Below, one piece after another: positions 9,723-20,945 of a DNA stretch of 64,000 nucleotides. Position numbers and translations under genes: made by a program. The notes beneath the pieces were generated by a model. That model saw only the letters and a program-made list of their open reading frames with translations. It was not told where the DNA came from and made no database searches. Source of the stretch: Sanderia malayensis (taxonomy: Eukaryota > Cnidaria > Scyphozoa > Semaeostomeae > Pelagiidae); contig RQOL01000414.1 in NCBI GenBank assembly GCA_013076295.1, positions 29,166 through 93,165 on the forward strand, given 5' to 3'. The stretch's first letter is position 1; each line of letters opens with the position of its first letter.

Positions 9723-10056
9723 GCATGAGCGTAAGCCAATGTAGCGCACGAAGTGCGCCCACCACAGGTGAGCGTAACGAGGTGCACTAAGTGCACAAAC
9801 CACAGGTGAGCGTAGCGAGCTTACCCATTGTACGTAGGGTTGAAGGGGGCATGAGGGTAAGCGAATGCAGTGCACGAAATGCGCAAACCCCAGGCAAGCG
9901 TAGCGAGTTTACCCATTGTAAGAGGGGTTGAAGGGGGCATGAGCGTAAGCAAATGCAGCACACAAAGTGCACAAACTACAGGTGAGCGTAGCGAGCTTAC
10001 ACATTGTACGTGGGGTTGAAGGGGGCATGAGGGTAAGCGAATGCAGTGCACGAAGT
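9723..10056 (-). repeat. 88-bp tandem repeat made of a dispersed repeat unit
   Basis: TTGAAGGGGGCATGAG recurs at 9840, 9928 and 10016, exactly 88 bp apart, with further partial units on the left. Read on the minus strand the unit is GCGCACTTCGTGCGC-like, then TGCATTCGCTTACGCTCATG, then CAACCCCACGTACAATGGGT and GCTCGCTACGCTCACCTG. The same unit occurs singly at 12770, 33713, 34430, 45093, 45585 and 47278. Confidence 0.9.
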
Positions 10057-10410
10057 GCGCCACGATAGTTCATCTGCGTTCTGAAATCCATTATACATTT
10101 TAATACGTTTTCTAGCCTTTCATCAGACCATCTTAATGATTTTCTGTTGTTGGCAGCCATCTTGTATTCTGCTTTTCACTTTTGGCCTTGCACTTCACTT
10201 TCAACACATGCCTACTGTCATTATTTTCAGCCTGCTTTTCCGGGCTGGAGCGACTACATCGGGAAAAATCAGCCCGTTCAACCAGGATTTCCCTTGGTGA
10301 AAGTGGGTCTCATGTGATAGCAAGAGGTGTTTTATGTGTGTTTGTCATGGATAGTGAGATCTCAGCAATCCAGGCGAGCCTGGTCAGCTGGGCTCATGTG
10401 ATAAGGCCCT

Positions 10411-10986
10411 AAGTTCCAAAGAAATGATACATTTCATTTGCAAAAATGAGACAGTTGAATAAATAATAGAATTAAGCATATAGAAATACAAAATACATTG
10501 AACAACAGAGTTAATGGAAATTAAACTGTTGTCAGTTTTAAAGAAAATGCATTTTAGGTACTATACATGCACCACAGCATATTAAATATGCTTTGTCTTC
10601 TTTGTTCAATTAAATAATTCTTCAACCAGATCATCAATTTCTACATTAGTGGACCAAGAAATATTGAAAGGCTAGTTTAAGCAAAGTTCTCTATTTAATA
10701 ATACTAGAGAATTTACGAAATATCGACGGCTATGGCAACACCAACCCCAGCATGCTAAAGAGGTCATTGTCTGCATTCCAGCAAAAGCCATATTATGATA
10801 TTTCTTTCGGGAACTTCAACGTGAAAAGTGGCTGGAAAGTCAGAATGGCCCAATTTCAGTTAAATTTTATGCCACCTATTGTTTTGTGCGATTGCGACAG
10901 GACAGGTAAAGTAATAACCTACTGTACTCGAGCCCAGAAAGAAGAAGCAAGCATAAACAAGAGTTTTTCTTGAATTTTGTTTCGTC
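10411..10986. other. No clear gene; one short unassigned frame
   Basis: A 73-codon plus-strand frame at 10752-10973 (ISFGNFNVKSGWKVRMAQF) precedes the Harbinger transposase relic. It could be an accessory reading frame, but I see no family signature. The rest is A+T-rich. Confidence 0.3.
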
Positions 10987-12076
10987 ATGCCTAAATTTTG
11001 GAAGAATAGGATATCACTACTGGAAGCACATATGTCAAACTTAATCAGCACGGAAGAGTTTGTGGTCCTGTGTGATCTGAACACCTCAAATAGTCCTGAC
11101 TTGCCATACTGGAAATACTCTGCTTTTGACCTTGATACCTTGGAAGACGACCAACGTAAAACAGAATTTCGTTTATATAGAAATGATATTTATGATATGG
11201 TTGGTATTTCAGGCATACCAAACGTAAGAACTTGTTATAATGGCATCAAAGTTGATGGCACTGAGGCATTGTCTAGTTTGCTGAAAATATTTGCATACCC
11301 TTGCAGGTATTTAGACATGGCTGCCAGGTTTGCACGCCCAGTGCCTCAGTTATGCATCGTAACACAACATGTCATGAGTATTATATATAACCGTCCGCTC
11401 GTATAACCAATGAAGTCATTTGCTTTCCAACTTAAATCAACCTTGGCTGTCTCAAGGGAATTTGAAACACTTTGCAAACACCATACACCAAAAGGGAGCT
11501 CCTTTAGTCAACTGTTCGGGATTCATAGATGGTATTGTCAGGGCAGTGTGTCGTCCAGGAAAGAACCAGCAAGTTCTTTATAACAGATATAAGAAAATCC
11601 ATGCCATTAAATTTCAATCAACTGCAGCTCCGAATGGTCTAAGTGCCACTTTATATGGTCCAGTGGAGGGGAAGAGACAGGATTGTGCTATTCTTGCTGC
11701 CCTGGCCTCCTAAATCAAGTGCACCAGTATTCTGTGTCTCCAAATGGTAACATTTTGTGTGTATGGTGACCCTGCGTATGCTTTGAGGCCACAGCTCCAG
11801 GCGCCATTTAAAGGTGCCCACCTAAGTGTTTTACAGAAAGACTGGAACAAATACACGAGGCAAGTGAGAATTTTAGTTGAGTGGCTGTTTGGAGACATCA
11901 TTAATTATTGCAAATTTATGGATTTCAAGAAGAACTTAAAAGTTCAACTTAGTTCAGTGGGGAAAATGTACATTACTTGTGCTATTCTTCAAAATGCTCG
12001 TTCTTGTCTGTATGGCTCTTTAACAGCAGATTGCTTTGGTCTTCCAGCTCCTCCTGTTTCTGACTACTTCATATAA
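10987..12076 (+). pseudogene. PIF/Harbinger transposase (DDE_Tnp_4), frameshifted relic
   Basis: Three plus-strand pieces line up with a Harbinger transposase. Piece one (10987-11406) includes EFRLYRNDIYDMV, TCYNGIKVDGTEAL and YPCRYLDMAARFARPVPQL. Piece two (11420-11713) includes NCSGFIDGIVRAVCRPGKNQ with the first catalytic Asp, and YGPVEGKRQD. Piece three (11744-12076) includes YGDPAYALRPQLQAPFKG with the second Asp, and VEWLFGDIINYCKFMDFKK with the Glu, then the usual C-terminal SSVGKMYITCAIL. Breaks lie near 11402 and 11745. The catalytic triad is intact but the gene is dead. It sits between the two inverted repeat copies; I did not find its own terminal repeats. Confidence 0.88.
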
Positions 12077-12710
12077 TTTATGTACTGACAGTTGTAACCT
12101 TTGATAATTTCAAGAACTTCTGAAATCAGTCCAATCAACAAACTGTCAATCTATCAAAGCTTATTAACTTTTGAGAATTAACTTTGTGAAAAATATTTAG
12201 CAGGAATCTATAGAAGACTTTATGTCTAACCAAGAGAGAGATGTGAATTTATAAAAAAAGCCTTTAGTCCCACAAAAGATGGCCTCCATCCATCAAAAAT
12301 GATTTAGCAATAGTATTAACATTTACGTTTCATAGCTGGATTTTGAAATTTCAGCAATGATCGATTCCAGCAAACCATTCTGAATCAAGACAAAGTGAAC
12401 GCTCAGCCCAAAATCAAAGACAATATCCAAATCCCTGCTGGTATGACTTGACCACGAAAGCAAAACAATACCAAAAACAGATTAATAAATGCCGAAAGCC
12501 CCAGGTCAAAAGAAAAACCAAATGAATGGACATAGTCATCAACAATTTGAAAGTTGAGGACCAGGTAAGCTAAATATCATTTCCCAATGGTTCTAAAACG
12601 TCTCACTGCAATGACACAGACAAACACATAAACGGATCCGTGTCTGAAAAAGTTAGCATGTGTGCAGAGTGGCAAAAGACCTCCTCTGCCAGGTCCCCTC
12701 TATTTATGAC
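12077..12710. other. Nothing recognisable
   Basis: A+T-rich sequence with only chance frames. Confidence 0.5.
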
Positions 12711-12895
12711 TAGCCGGGGGCCCTCACAATCGCTCGCTTTCCAGAGGGGGGGGGCAAGTGAGAAAAAAATAATGTGGTTGGGCACTTCGTGTGCTGCATG
12801 CAGGTGCGCTCATGTTCCTTTTGACCCCACGTGCAATGGGTTAGCTCCACACTCGTGCCTCTGCCTACTCCTTTTACAACAGCTTGGCTCGCTCC
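12711..12895 (+). repeat. Copy of the dispersed ACTAGCC / GCGCACTTCGTGCGC repeat
   Basis: It begins GACTAGCCGGGGGCCCTC and contains AATGTGGTTGGGCACTTCGT followed by CCCCACGTGCAATGGGTTAG, as in the other family copies. It joins directly to the right inverted repeat copy, just as the 88-bp array joins the left copy. Confidence 0.75.
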
Positions 12896-13640
12896 GCTGG
12901 CCTGATAAACTCTTATCATATCTTGTTTATTAAAATTTGGGCTTGTTTACATTAGGCCCCTGCATCACAACCATGCCGAAGCCTACTACAAAACCTACAA
13001 CTATTTGAACTCAGAATACAAAACAGAGCTATCACCTGTGTTCTCCATTGTTTCCTTTAATTTTCCGGAGGTCTCTCATACAACTAGCAAATGTTTACAA
13101 AGAAAATCGAGGTCTTAAAACACTTTAAGATGCCGCCAGAAATCTTTTGTTTCCAAAACAAAAACATGCATCCTCTCCAAAAGTACCTGCTGTTCAACCC
13201 GAGGGCAAATTTGCATGATAAAGAAAAACGTGTGACTGTTCATGTGAAGTCACGATAGAGCCAATCAAATTACAGCAAAAGATGAAACGGATGACATGAA
13301 CAACAAATACTTTGTTTGAAAATGGAGTTTGTGACACAAATTTGGAAGTTTTGGCAGCGTAAAACCTCATTTTTTCTTGATAGCACAATTAGCAGAATAA
13401 TTAATGGAATAATTCAAAAATTCTTTAGAAAATCGAAAAACAAAATCCATTACCATGGTTGAGTTTGGAAACTAAACATTCAGCGTGAATTTCATTGCCA
13501 TATACCCACATACAAAAAAGCCTTTGTGATCACATGGTTCACCATTATTTTGGGGCACTCGACCTATTGTTTCGGGTCAAATCTATTGTTTTTGGCAAGG
13601 AAAATGCGTCATCACGTGACTCCGCAGAAATGTAGTATTA
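12896..13640 (-). repeat. Right copy of the inverted repeat pair
   Basis: This is the reverse complement of 8950-9722, with many substitutions and small indels. The pair is separated by about 3.2 kb that holds the Harbinger transposase relic. CAAATTTGCATGATA (13206-13220) and GATCACATGGTTC are clear landmarks. Confidence 0.85.
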
Positions 13641-15013
13641 GAAGGGTGGTGACGTATGCAACGTAAAGGAAATGTTGGCCTGGGTGTTACCTATCCAACT
13701 GTAGATAATTGAATGAAAAACTCACACTTATCGGAATCGGTCCAATACTTATGAATGGAAAAAGGGCCTTCGGCAAACAGGGCCGCAGATTTAATGACAA
13801 ATCCCAATTGCTGTTCAAAACTATACCAAAGCACAATACTATGCAAGGCCTAGTCTTGGATTGGAAATATATGGAACACTTGCGTGAACCAGTTCAGTTT
13901 TAGGGGAACACCAGCTTCCGCAAGCAACCAGAACAAATACCGCCTTGAAAATAAGGAACATGAACCAAATAGAGGTAAACCCCCCGCGGTTGCCAAAACC
14001 CTTGCAACAAATTTTTGGCCACAGGTTCCACACTGTCACACTTTCATAATTTGAGGAAAGCAAGAAAAAACAGAGCCACTGTACAGAGCTTATGGCTAGT
14101 ATTAAAGTACACTTGACAACTGTAAAATCTTTATGTGGCAATGAATGTCAGGCTACTCAACCCACAAATTTGCTAGTGGGACATTGAATGCTGTGAAGAG
14201 AGACATGGAGCTGCTGGCATAACTGCACATGCGAGGACCAATCATTATTTGAGAAATGACATGAGCAATACAATTGAGAGTTAAATCGCATGACAATGGC
14301 ACATTTGGACATGCTTTTGATTTGTAAAGTAGAAACATACATAGGTTTCAAAATGTTACGATAAAACAATGCCAGCCCAGTGGCCATAAAAAGCAGGAGG
14401 GTAGAAAAACAGCCCCTCACACGTTGGTTACACTTAAAATCCTTACAAGAATAGGCAACATGAAAATTTTCACGCAGATATGTTGACTAGATGGACAGAA
14501 AAGTAAGCTGAGCAAAGCGCAATGATGCAAGTGCAATAAACAATTCATGCCCAACTATAAAGTATCAAGAAACAACCTCACCGGGATAACTTAAAATATG
14601 AATCAGAAAGGTAGGTATGGACGACATCAGCCATCCGGGCGTCATATGGGCATCAGCATTAACACATTTCCCAAAAACTTCTCGTCAGATTCGAGAGAAC
14701 AAGACATGAAAAATTGTGCTATTGCTAAGAGCTCCAGTGAGAAATTGTGCTTGCTCCATGCAGTCTAACCAAGAGTGATTGAAGATGCTAAATTCTGTAC
14801 AGCTATATACCCCTAGGGTTTCTCGAGAAAAGGTGTTGCAGAAATCTTAATATGGAGTTGGTATTCTTCTATGCCCAGGTGTGAAGAATGTTGATAAACT
14901 GTGTACAAGGCTCATATCCGTCTGGTCATAACAATAATCAGCTTGGCAACTGTGCATATCAACGCAACTATTTCTTGACCATTAACCCTGCTTAATTTTG
15001 TATTAGGGAGCAT
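13641..15013. other. No recognisable gene or repeat
   Basis: Frames of 60-100 codons occur on both strands but are low in recognisable motifs and lack splice support. A few mobile-element-like words occur, but no ends could be paired. Confidence 0.4.
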
Positions 15014-16543
15014 TTAAAGTGCCCCTACACCTTATTTTTTATTCCTTATATCGATAAAACTTTCCTTGCTGATTTTAGATCCGAAAATAGTATTTGAATC
15101 TGACGTCTAGTTAACGAGTTATAACGCGAGGAAGTGTCGATGTTTCGTCGTTTTCGCCATTTTTTGTGGTCAACTTTTAGGACTGGGATCTACCTACTAT
15201 GACATCATAGTTGTTGCCATTGTGCCCCGTTCATTTTCCCGTACTGAAGCAACAAATCCGGCATCAATTTTCTCTCATACGATGCACTCGATATTTGTTT
15301 TTTTGACTTTGATGATTAGAAACAGGTCAGCGCATTATGACATTGAAATTTGAAAGGCTTGCGATGAGTTTGCAGCTGTGGGGAGGAATTACAAAATTCC
15401 CATGTAGTGGCTGCTCGTTGTGCTCAGTGGAGGCGGGTGTGGGCCGTGCAATGTTAAAACTGTACGGGAACGGGGATGCCAAGAAGAGCATCAAAACATG
15501 ATGATAAAACTGGGAAAATATGCCATATCGATGTGTTTTGCTAGCCCATGGAAATACACCCGATAAATCAAAATTTGTATGGCTTCACAAAATTCTGCTT
15601 TATCAGGATGATCGTCCCAAAACTGTGAGGAGAAGGAGATGGATAGATTTCATCAATTCGCAACGACGGAAGAAATTCTATGGACGCCTCATCATGAATG
15701 AAATAAATCAAACAACAAAGCGCAATAATTACGGTACAATAACGAAATTCATGTGTAGTAATAAGGAATTGTGTTGCAGATTTTCTACACTTGCCGTTCC
15801 AAATGAAAATCGAATTGTTTCAAGCTTCTTCAAACCCCAAAGGTTTCGACTGACACGGATATGATGGCCTAAATTATTGCGTATATTGAATTTCGATATA
15901 CACTTTTACTTCATCACACACACAAAAAAAAAGATAATAATTCAGATCTAGTCAAATGCCCAGAAAGTTTTCTTTCAACATTTCTTTTCTTGCTCACATC
16001 TCTTTCATGGCTTTGACTGAAAGAGTTCTTAGCCAAATGGGATCAAATGCATCAGGTTTCTCCTTCGTCGAAATCACTACCAACGGTCTGCTTTGCTCTA
16101 CGATACGATCAATCCTATCCCCTCGCCATTGTAGCATTCCTCGACGCTGCAATCCCTACTGTCATGAACTACTATCCGACGAAGAATGTTAATGTATGGA
16201 AACTTTCTATTCGATTCTGATCACCAAAATTGCACAGATACCCACGAATACACATAACGAGACACAACAAAAGCGCAACGCAAACACTATTTATTATACT
16301 GAATGTAGGCCTACGCCTGCCGCCACTGAGTACAACGAGCAGCCACTACATTGGAATTTACCTACTATGATGTCATAGTAGGTAAATTACGGTCCTAAAA
16401 GTTGACCACGAAAAAGTGGCACGCGTTGCCTCGTATCTCAAAAACTACTTGTCATATCAAAAAAATATCAACGGATTCAGAATCAGCGCATTTGAATCTA
16501 TAGTTTTAGCCAATAAAAAAATAAGGTGTAGGGGCACTTTAAA
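15014..16543. mobile_element. Inverted-repeat DNA element with THAP relic (P-like, non-autonomous)
   Basis: The ends are TTAAAGTGCCCCTACACCTT at 15014 and its reverse complement ending at 16543. Further inverted homology lies inside: the GTCAACTTTTAGGAC block near 15172 against GTCCTAAAAGTTGACC near 16393, a short palindrome TACTATGA-TCATAGTA near 16366-16382, and CCCATGTAGTGGCTGCTCGT near 15399 against its complement near 16325. A second copy of the left half lies at 27248-27669. The only coding trace is a THAP-like frame. Superfamily assignment to P is an inference from THAP. Confidence 0.7.
15520..15864 (+). pseudogene. THAP-like domain frame inside the inverted-repeat element
   Basis: The 114-codon frame starts MPYRCVLLAHGNTPDKSKF and continues HKILLYQDDRPKTVRRRRWIDF. 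The early Cys, the spacing to the conserved Trp and the basic residues just before it resemble the N-terminal half of THAP zinc fingers, which begin at the initiator Met. The second Cys of the opening pair and the closing Cys-x2-His are not in their usual places, so the finger is degenerate or misaligned. No transposase catalytic domain follows. Confidence 0.45.
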
Positions 16544-16904
16544 AAATGCAGCGTTGTTTCTTCGCTTCACTAACTGGAAAGACATTGATAAATCAACTTC
16601 ACTTGCAAAATTTGAAAAACCTTCCACGTATTCCAGCTACTCTTTAAGAGAGCTTACTCAGATAAATAATTTTTCCAGGAAAATCCCCAATTTTGGTCAC
16701 GAACATTTTGTTTATAAAATTACAGCTTACAGTTCTTCATAAAATTACTTCTCAAGTTTTTCTAGAAAAATACATTAAAAGTATCACACAAAAGTATTTA
16801 CTAATTATGTTCCAGCCCTGTATGGTGGCCGAGAGCTGCCGCATTACTTTTATGTAAATTTTGATTGAAAATAATAGTGTAGTAGTAGTGAACGTTCTCA
16901 TCAG
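16544..16904. other. No recognisable gene
   Basis: A 108-codon plus-strand frame starting at 16416 crosses the element border and is therefore unlikely to be a gene. The stretch is A+T-rich and abuts the LINE 3' end. Confidence 0.4.
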
Positions 16905-17275
16905 TTAGACTGATATGACGCAACCAATGAAGCCTTTCCAGGTGGGGCGATGCGCAGCTTTTTCAGTTAATTGTTGTATGTGGGTTGTTGTGAGGGAGAG
17001 ACCGGTGCTCTTGAGGTCATTTGAGATTTGCTTGATCCATATGAGTTTAGGTCTTCCTGTTGGACGTTTTACAGGCCTAAGTGCTTCATGCAGAGCTAGC
17101 TTGGCTGGCGCGTTGTCAGGGAGTCGCAGGAGGTGTCCAAGCCAGCTTAGTCTTCTGTACTTGATGGTTTCACTCCATTTAGTTGTGTTAGTTTTTCTGT
17201 ATAATTCTTCATTCCGAATCTTTTTGGGCCATCTGATTCCCAGTATGTTTCTTAGGAGAGTTCTTTGAAAGGTAT
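16905..17275 (-). pseudogene. 3' end of a non-LTR retrotransposon reverse-transcriptase frame
   Basis: On the minus strand the frame reads RTLLRNILGIRWPKKIRNEE, then RRLSWLGHLLRLPDNAPAK and RPTGRPKLIWIKQI. It ends GCVISV and a stop at 16905-16907. This is the well-known C-terminal tail of CR1/RTE/I-like LINE polymerases (LGIRW, then RRLxWxGHxxRLP, then GRPKxxW). Only about 120 codons are present, so it is a 5'-truncated insertion, the usual fate of a LINE copy. The ORF on the opposite strand is a shadow. Confidence 0.85.
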
Positions 17276-17557
17276 CTATGTAGTTGTAAATAATAGGAAG
17301 TTGTAAATAATGTAAATAATAGGTAGTTGTAATTTGAAATCAGTTTAATTTCATTTCTAATTTTAATGTGGCTTTTATTTTTAAAATAAAAAAAAATTCA
17401 AATGAAATTGAAATTAAATTGAAATGAAACTAAATTGAAATATATTGCACGCAGCCAAGAAATGCCAATTCTGTACTGAAGCCTATGGTTTAGCCGAGGT
17501 CATATTGCCGAGGAGTGCAAAGAGAAAAGATTAAAGAAAGTAGATCAAAACGGGAAT
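17276..17557. other. Low-complexity A-rich spacer
   Basis: Bases 17380-17450 are dominated by GAAATTGAAATTAAA-like words. No gene is seen. Confidence 0.5.
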
Positions 17558-18950
17558 ATGTTTCATGATCATGATGGAATTTTAGATTTTGTTAGAAGGG
17601 ACTACCATCAATATACATGGAGTGTGAGGACACTGGACAGGTGGCTTCGTCACTTTAAACTATGTTACGGTTATGGTAACATTTCACTTACAGATGCAAG
17701 AGAAGCTATAAACAAGGAATTACAAGGTCCGACCGCCCTTACAGAGCAATGTCATTGAAAATACACTAGAAATATAACATGAATGTTCCAAGGGACCTAG
17801 TTCACAATATCATGTCTGATCTTGATCCTGATAGTCTAGCCGAAAGAAAGCCAGGAGCAAAGAAGAAGAAAGAAAAGGAGCCATTTTGTCATGCTGTGTC
17901 CCAAGTGGAGTTACTCTTTGGATGGACATCATAAAGTAATGGGCTATAAGAATTCAACATTTCCCCTGGCCATCTATGGCTGTATAGACACAGCCAGAAA
18001 GGTTTTGTGGCTTCAGAAATTGAATACCAATCCCAATGCACTTTGTATGGGTAAATGGTACCTAAAATCCGTGATGGAAACTAAAATACTCCCCAATTAC
18101 ATACGGATAAACAAAGGCACAGGAACAACTACTATGACCACAATGCATGGATATCTGAGAAGCTTGCAGGGAGATTTGGAGAATGCTACTGATTCTGTCA
18201 TTTCTGGACCCTCGCCATCAAATCACGTATATATGTCCTAAGTCTTAGACCTAGTACGATAAATTGTTTGCAAAGTTGATAATTTCACACAGTAACTATG
18301 GGGTTATGACAACTCTAATTTCAGTGATTTCCTAATAATGAACCCTTTCAACCATTTACCATTGTGTTTAATCTGATTTTCTTTGGTTACTTAATTCAGA
18401 TGGTGGAGGGAACTAGATGATAGGCTTGAAAAATTCTTTAAAACTGGTTTAATGTGGCTGAAAGAAGAATTGCATTATGACCCCAATGAAAATCTGGACA
18501 GGTATAAACAAAGGAATTATTTCTTTAAAAAATACCCAAAGGTTGGGGGAAAGGATACACACAATTTTATATGAAACTATGGTCCAGGGGCTGGTAGGCA
18601 CTTTGCACCATTTTTGCACCATTTTGCTACCAAAAGTTTCTCGCATTTTTTAGATATATAATGAATGTTTTTAACATGCTTCCAAGGTACAGTAAATAGT
18701 TAGATTGTTAGTTAGATAATAGTTAGTTAGTTAGACCCCTAAAATTGTTATTCTTAGATCAATCCTTGCCTTCGTTATGATACCCATGTTGCAAAATGAG
18801 CTAGATGATTTCAAAGACACTGTTTGGAACAGTCATAGGATCCGAGCACAAAAGAAGACACTCATGGCAGATGGGATTCCGAACCATGTATTTGAGTTCT
18901 CTGAAAGATATGGCATGGAAAAGAAAGGTAAATTTGAAGAATTTATTTTG
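17558..18950 (+). pseudogene. Decayed integrase-core (RNase H fold) protein gene
   Basis: Pieces in several frames align with a multicopy animal integrase-core family known to me from memory. In order they are DYHQYTWSVRTLDRWLRHF (17610), NVPRDLVHNIMSDLDPDSL with AERKPGAKKKKEKEPF (17780-17885), SLDGHHKVMGYKNSTFPLAI (17916) and METKILPNYIRINKGTGTTT (18075). Then come RWWRELDDRLEKFF (18398), and NSHRIRAQKKTLMADGIPNH with VFEFSERYG after it (18830-18910). The first catalytic Asp (SLDGH) is kept. The second is Asn (RINKGT) where family members have Asp. About 150 bases separate SGPSPSNH from RWWREL and could be an intron (GTATAT to TTCAG). A further 200-base interruption lies at 18560-18765. Confidence 0.7.
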
Positions 18951-20945
18951 CAAACTTCACATAATGATAATGTTTCTGGAAGATACTTGAGAAAATTGAA
19001 ATTCTATCAGACCAGACGGAAATGGCGGGGAGTACCACTTTGGGTCGGGGAAAATTCAATTACCAGTTTCAGGCTCTCAGAGTGTGATGGTGAACAGGGA
19101 TTTTCCGCTCTTTTGGGGGTTAAAATGGGGGTTAATTGAGGAATGGTCTTGTCTGTACCTCTGCGGACGAGGACTATTTTACAAAACACGTTTTAGTGTG
19201 GTAAATACTGCCTAAACCATAAATAAACTAGAAATAGCTGCTGCTACTCAATGCCCACGTTTCAAAAACAGAAATGAGAAGAAAAGCGGGGGAAGGGCAA
19301 GTACTGTAAAATATTTCATCCTGTGTTTGACCTAAGTTGTTCTACCACTGGGTTCTACCTTTGTCCGCCAACCGGTTTTGGAACATTTGTACTTCCATAG
19401 GTACAATTACCAGTTGCTTTCAGAAACAATAGTTGATCAAAACTACCAGTTTTGGGGAAAGATCCTCAGTGATACATCATGTTGAAAATATTCCGCGAAA
19501 CTGAAAAAACATAACAGCGGGAACTTGCCATAAAAAAGGAGCAGTTTTTGGAACAAAGATAGTATTGCTTAACTTTCAAAACAAGCTATTTCTGATTGGT
19601 TCTTGGGAAGAATTGATTCACATAAAATACGAAGGTTGTGGTAGGGTTGGGATAAGTGTTCATACTGTAGCATTGTTTCATTAACCAATCGCAAATGCTG
19701 TTCTTGAAAGTTTGCCATTGTCCGTCAAAAATGGTGCAAATTTTTTTGTGAACTACCAGCTTTGGGACAAAGGAAGGCCATTGTTCCCAATGTGACATGC
19801 AGGCCCATGTCAAATCTATTGAAGCACTCTGTCGAAAAATCATTTGAGGATTTGCAATGTGTTGATGTAGTGTTCTTTGAAGTGCTAATGGAACGAAATT
19901 TGACATATCAATTTTTTTATTTTAAATGAAAGCCAAAGATGTACTGATCAGTTTGATGCAGGCCACCTTGAATCAACGTTGTGACGCCACAGTGATTACC
20001 CAAAATATTTTTCCCAATAGAAGTCAATGGCTTTTTTCGAACGTCGTCTGGTTTTTTTAAATAGCTCCACTCAGGGTGGGAATATTTGAGCTCCGGCTGG
20101 ACCACCAGAGGGCGAATCGTTTAACCGTCGTTCTGAAAACAATTTGTGTCATTTTGTTCAAAGTTAAAGACACAATTTAAGTTTGAAAATGGGTACCTCC
20201 GAAAAAATGTGACGTCATCCCACGTCACCATTGTTGCTTTGAGTTACTGTGGAACGACACGTAGCCCTGATTTGGCTTATCCCAGGTCTTATTTTTTGTA
20301 ATAACTTAATTTAACTTGAAATTACAGACACTGAATTGTTTTTAGAAGCTTGGGTTACGAGCTTGTTTACTGCATCTATTGCAGGAATAGCGTTTGATTT
20401 CAGCTTCAATCTCATCTTTAAAATCTTTCCCAATATCTCTCTTTACTTCAAAGCAAAAATTAGAGCTATGTATAATGAAGAAAATCGTGCTATCATGGTC
20501 GGTGGGTGGGAATGATGTCTGTCTCCTGAACTCCTTAAAAATACCTTGTTCTGTTTGATTGGTTTTGAAATACTAACAGCAACATTATGAAACGATACTT
20601 TTTCACAACACTGAGTAATCATACAATTGTCTCCATTATGTATCTCTACAACATGTAAATAGTTCTATGATTTATTTGCTCCCAAGATACCCGTCATGTG
20701 TGTGCTCGCTCACAGCTCGCCATGTCGAATTTCAATAGAAAAACCTGCCTGACGTTGCAGACACAACGTTTGATGACATCACAGTGATGTTCTGTTTTCG
20801 CATGAAAAAGGTCAAAATTGCCTACTTTGAAGGTTAATAGAGAAAAAAGTATACATAATTTGCAAATTTTATTTGGGCCACGTTATTCAGTGCATTGAAA
20901 TCTATAGATTTTTGAAATAAAAACACCATGTAAAAATTTGTTGTA
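18951..20945. other. No gene supported
   Basis: The frame of the integrase relic stays open to 19139 without family resemblance. Bases 19140-20945 hold only short frames. The word TAGCACTTTAAC at 20948 resembles the terminal word of the 15014-16543 element, but no matching left end was found. Confidence 0.35.

Larger units (their letters stand above)
8883..10410. repeat. Composite Harbinger-like non-autonomous element with nested repeat
   Basis: The left edge GCTATCACATGAGCCCATTT (from 8884) and the reverse complement of the right edge near 10390-10410 share TATCACATGAGCCCA followed by TTGACC/CTGACC and GGCTGGCC/GGCTCGCC. This resembles the ends of the element at 40589-41364, where GATTACATG replaces TATCACATG. 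The middle is filled by the inverted-repeat family copy (8950-9722) and the 88-bp tandem repeat (9723-10056), which I infer to be later insertions. Confidence 0.55.

Noticed and set aside
9605..10160. Series of Cys/His/Leu-rich minus-strand ORFs
   Set aside because: They are repeated translations of the 88-bp tandem unit.
16915..17268. 117-codon plus-strand ORF
   Set aside because: It is the opposite strand of the LINE reverse-transcriptase tail, which has clear family motifs on the minus strand.
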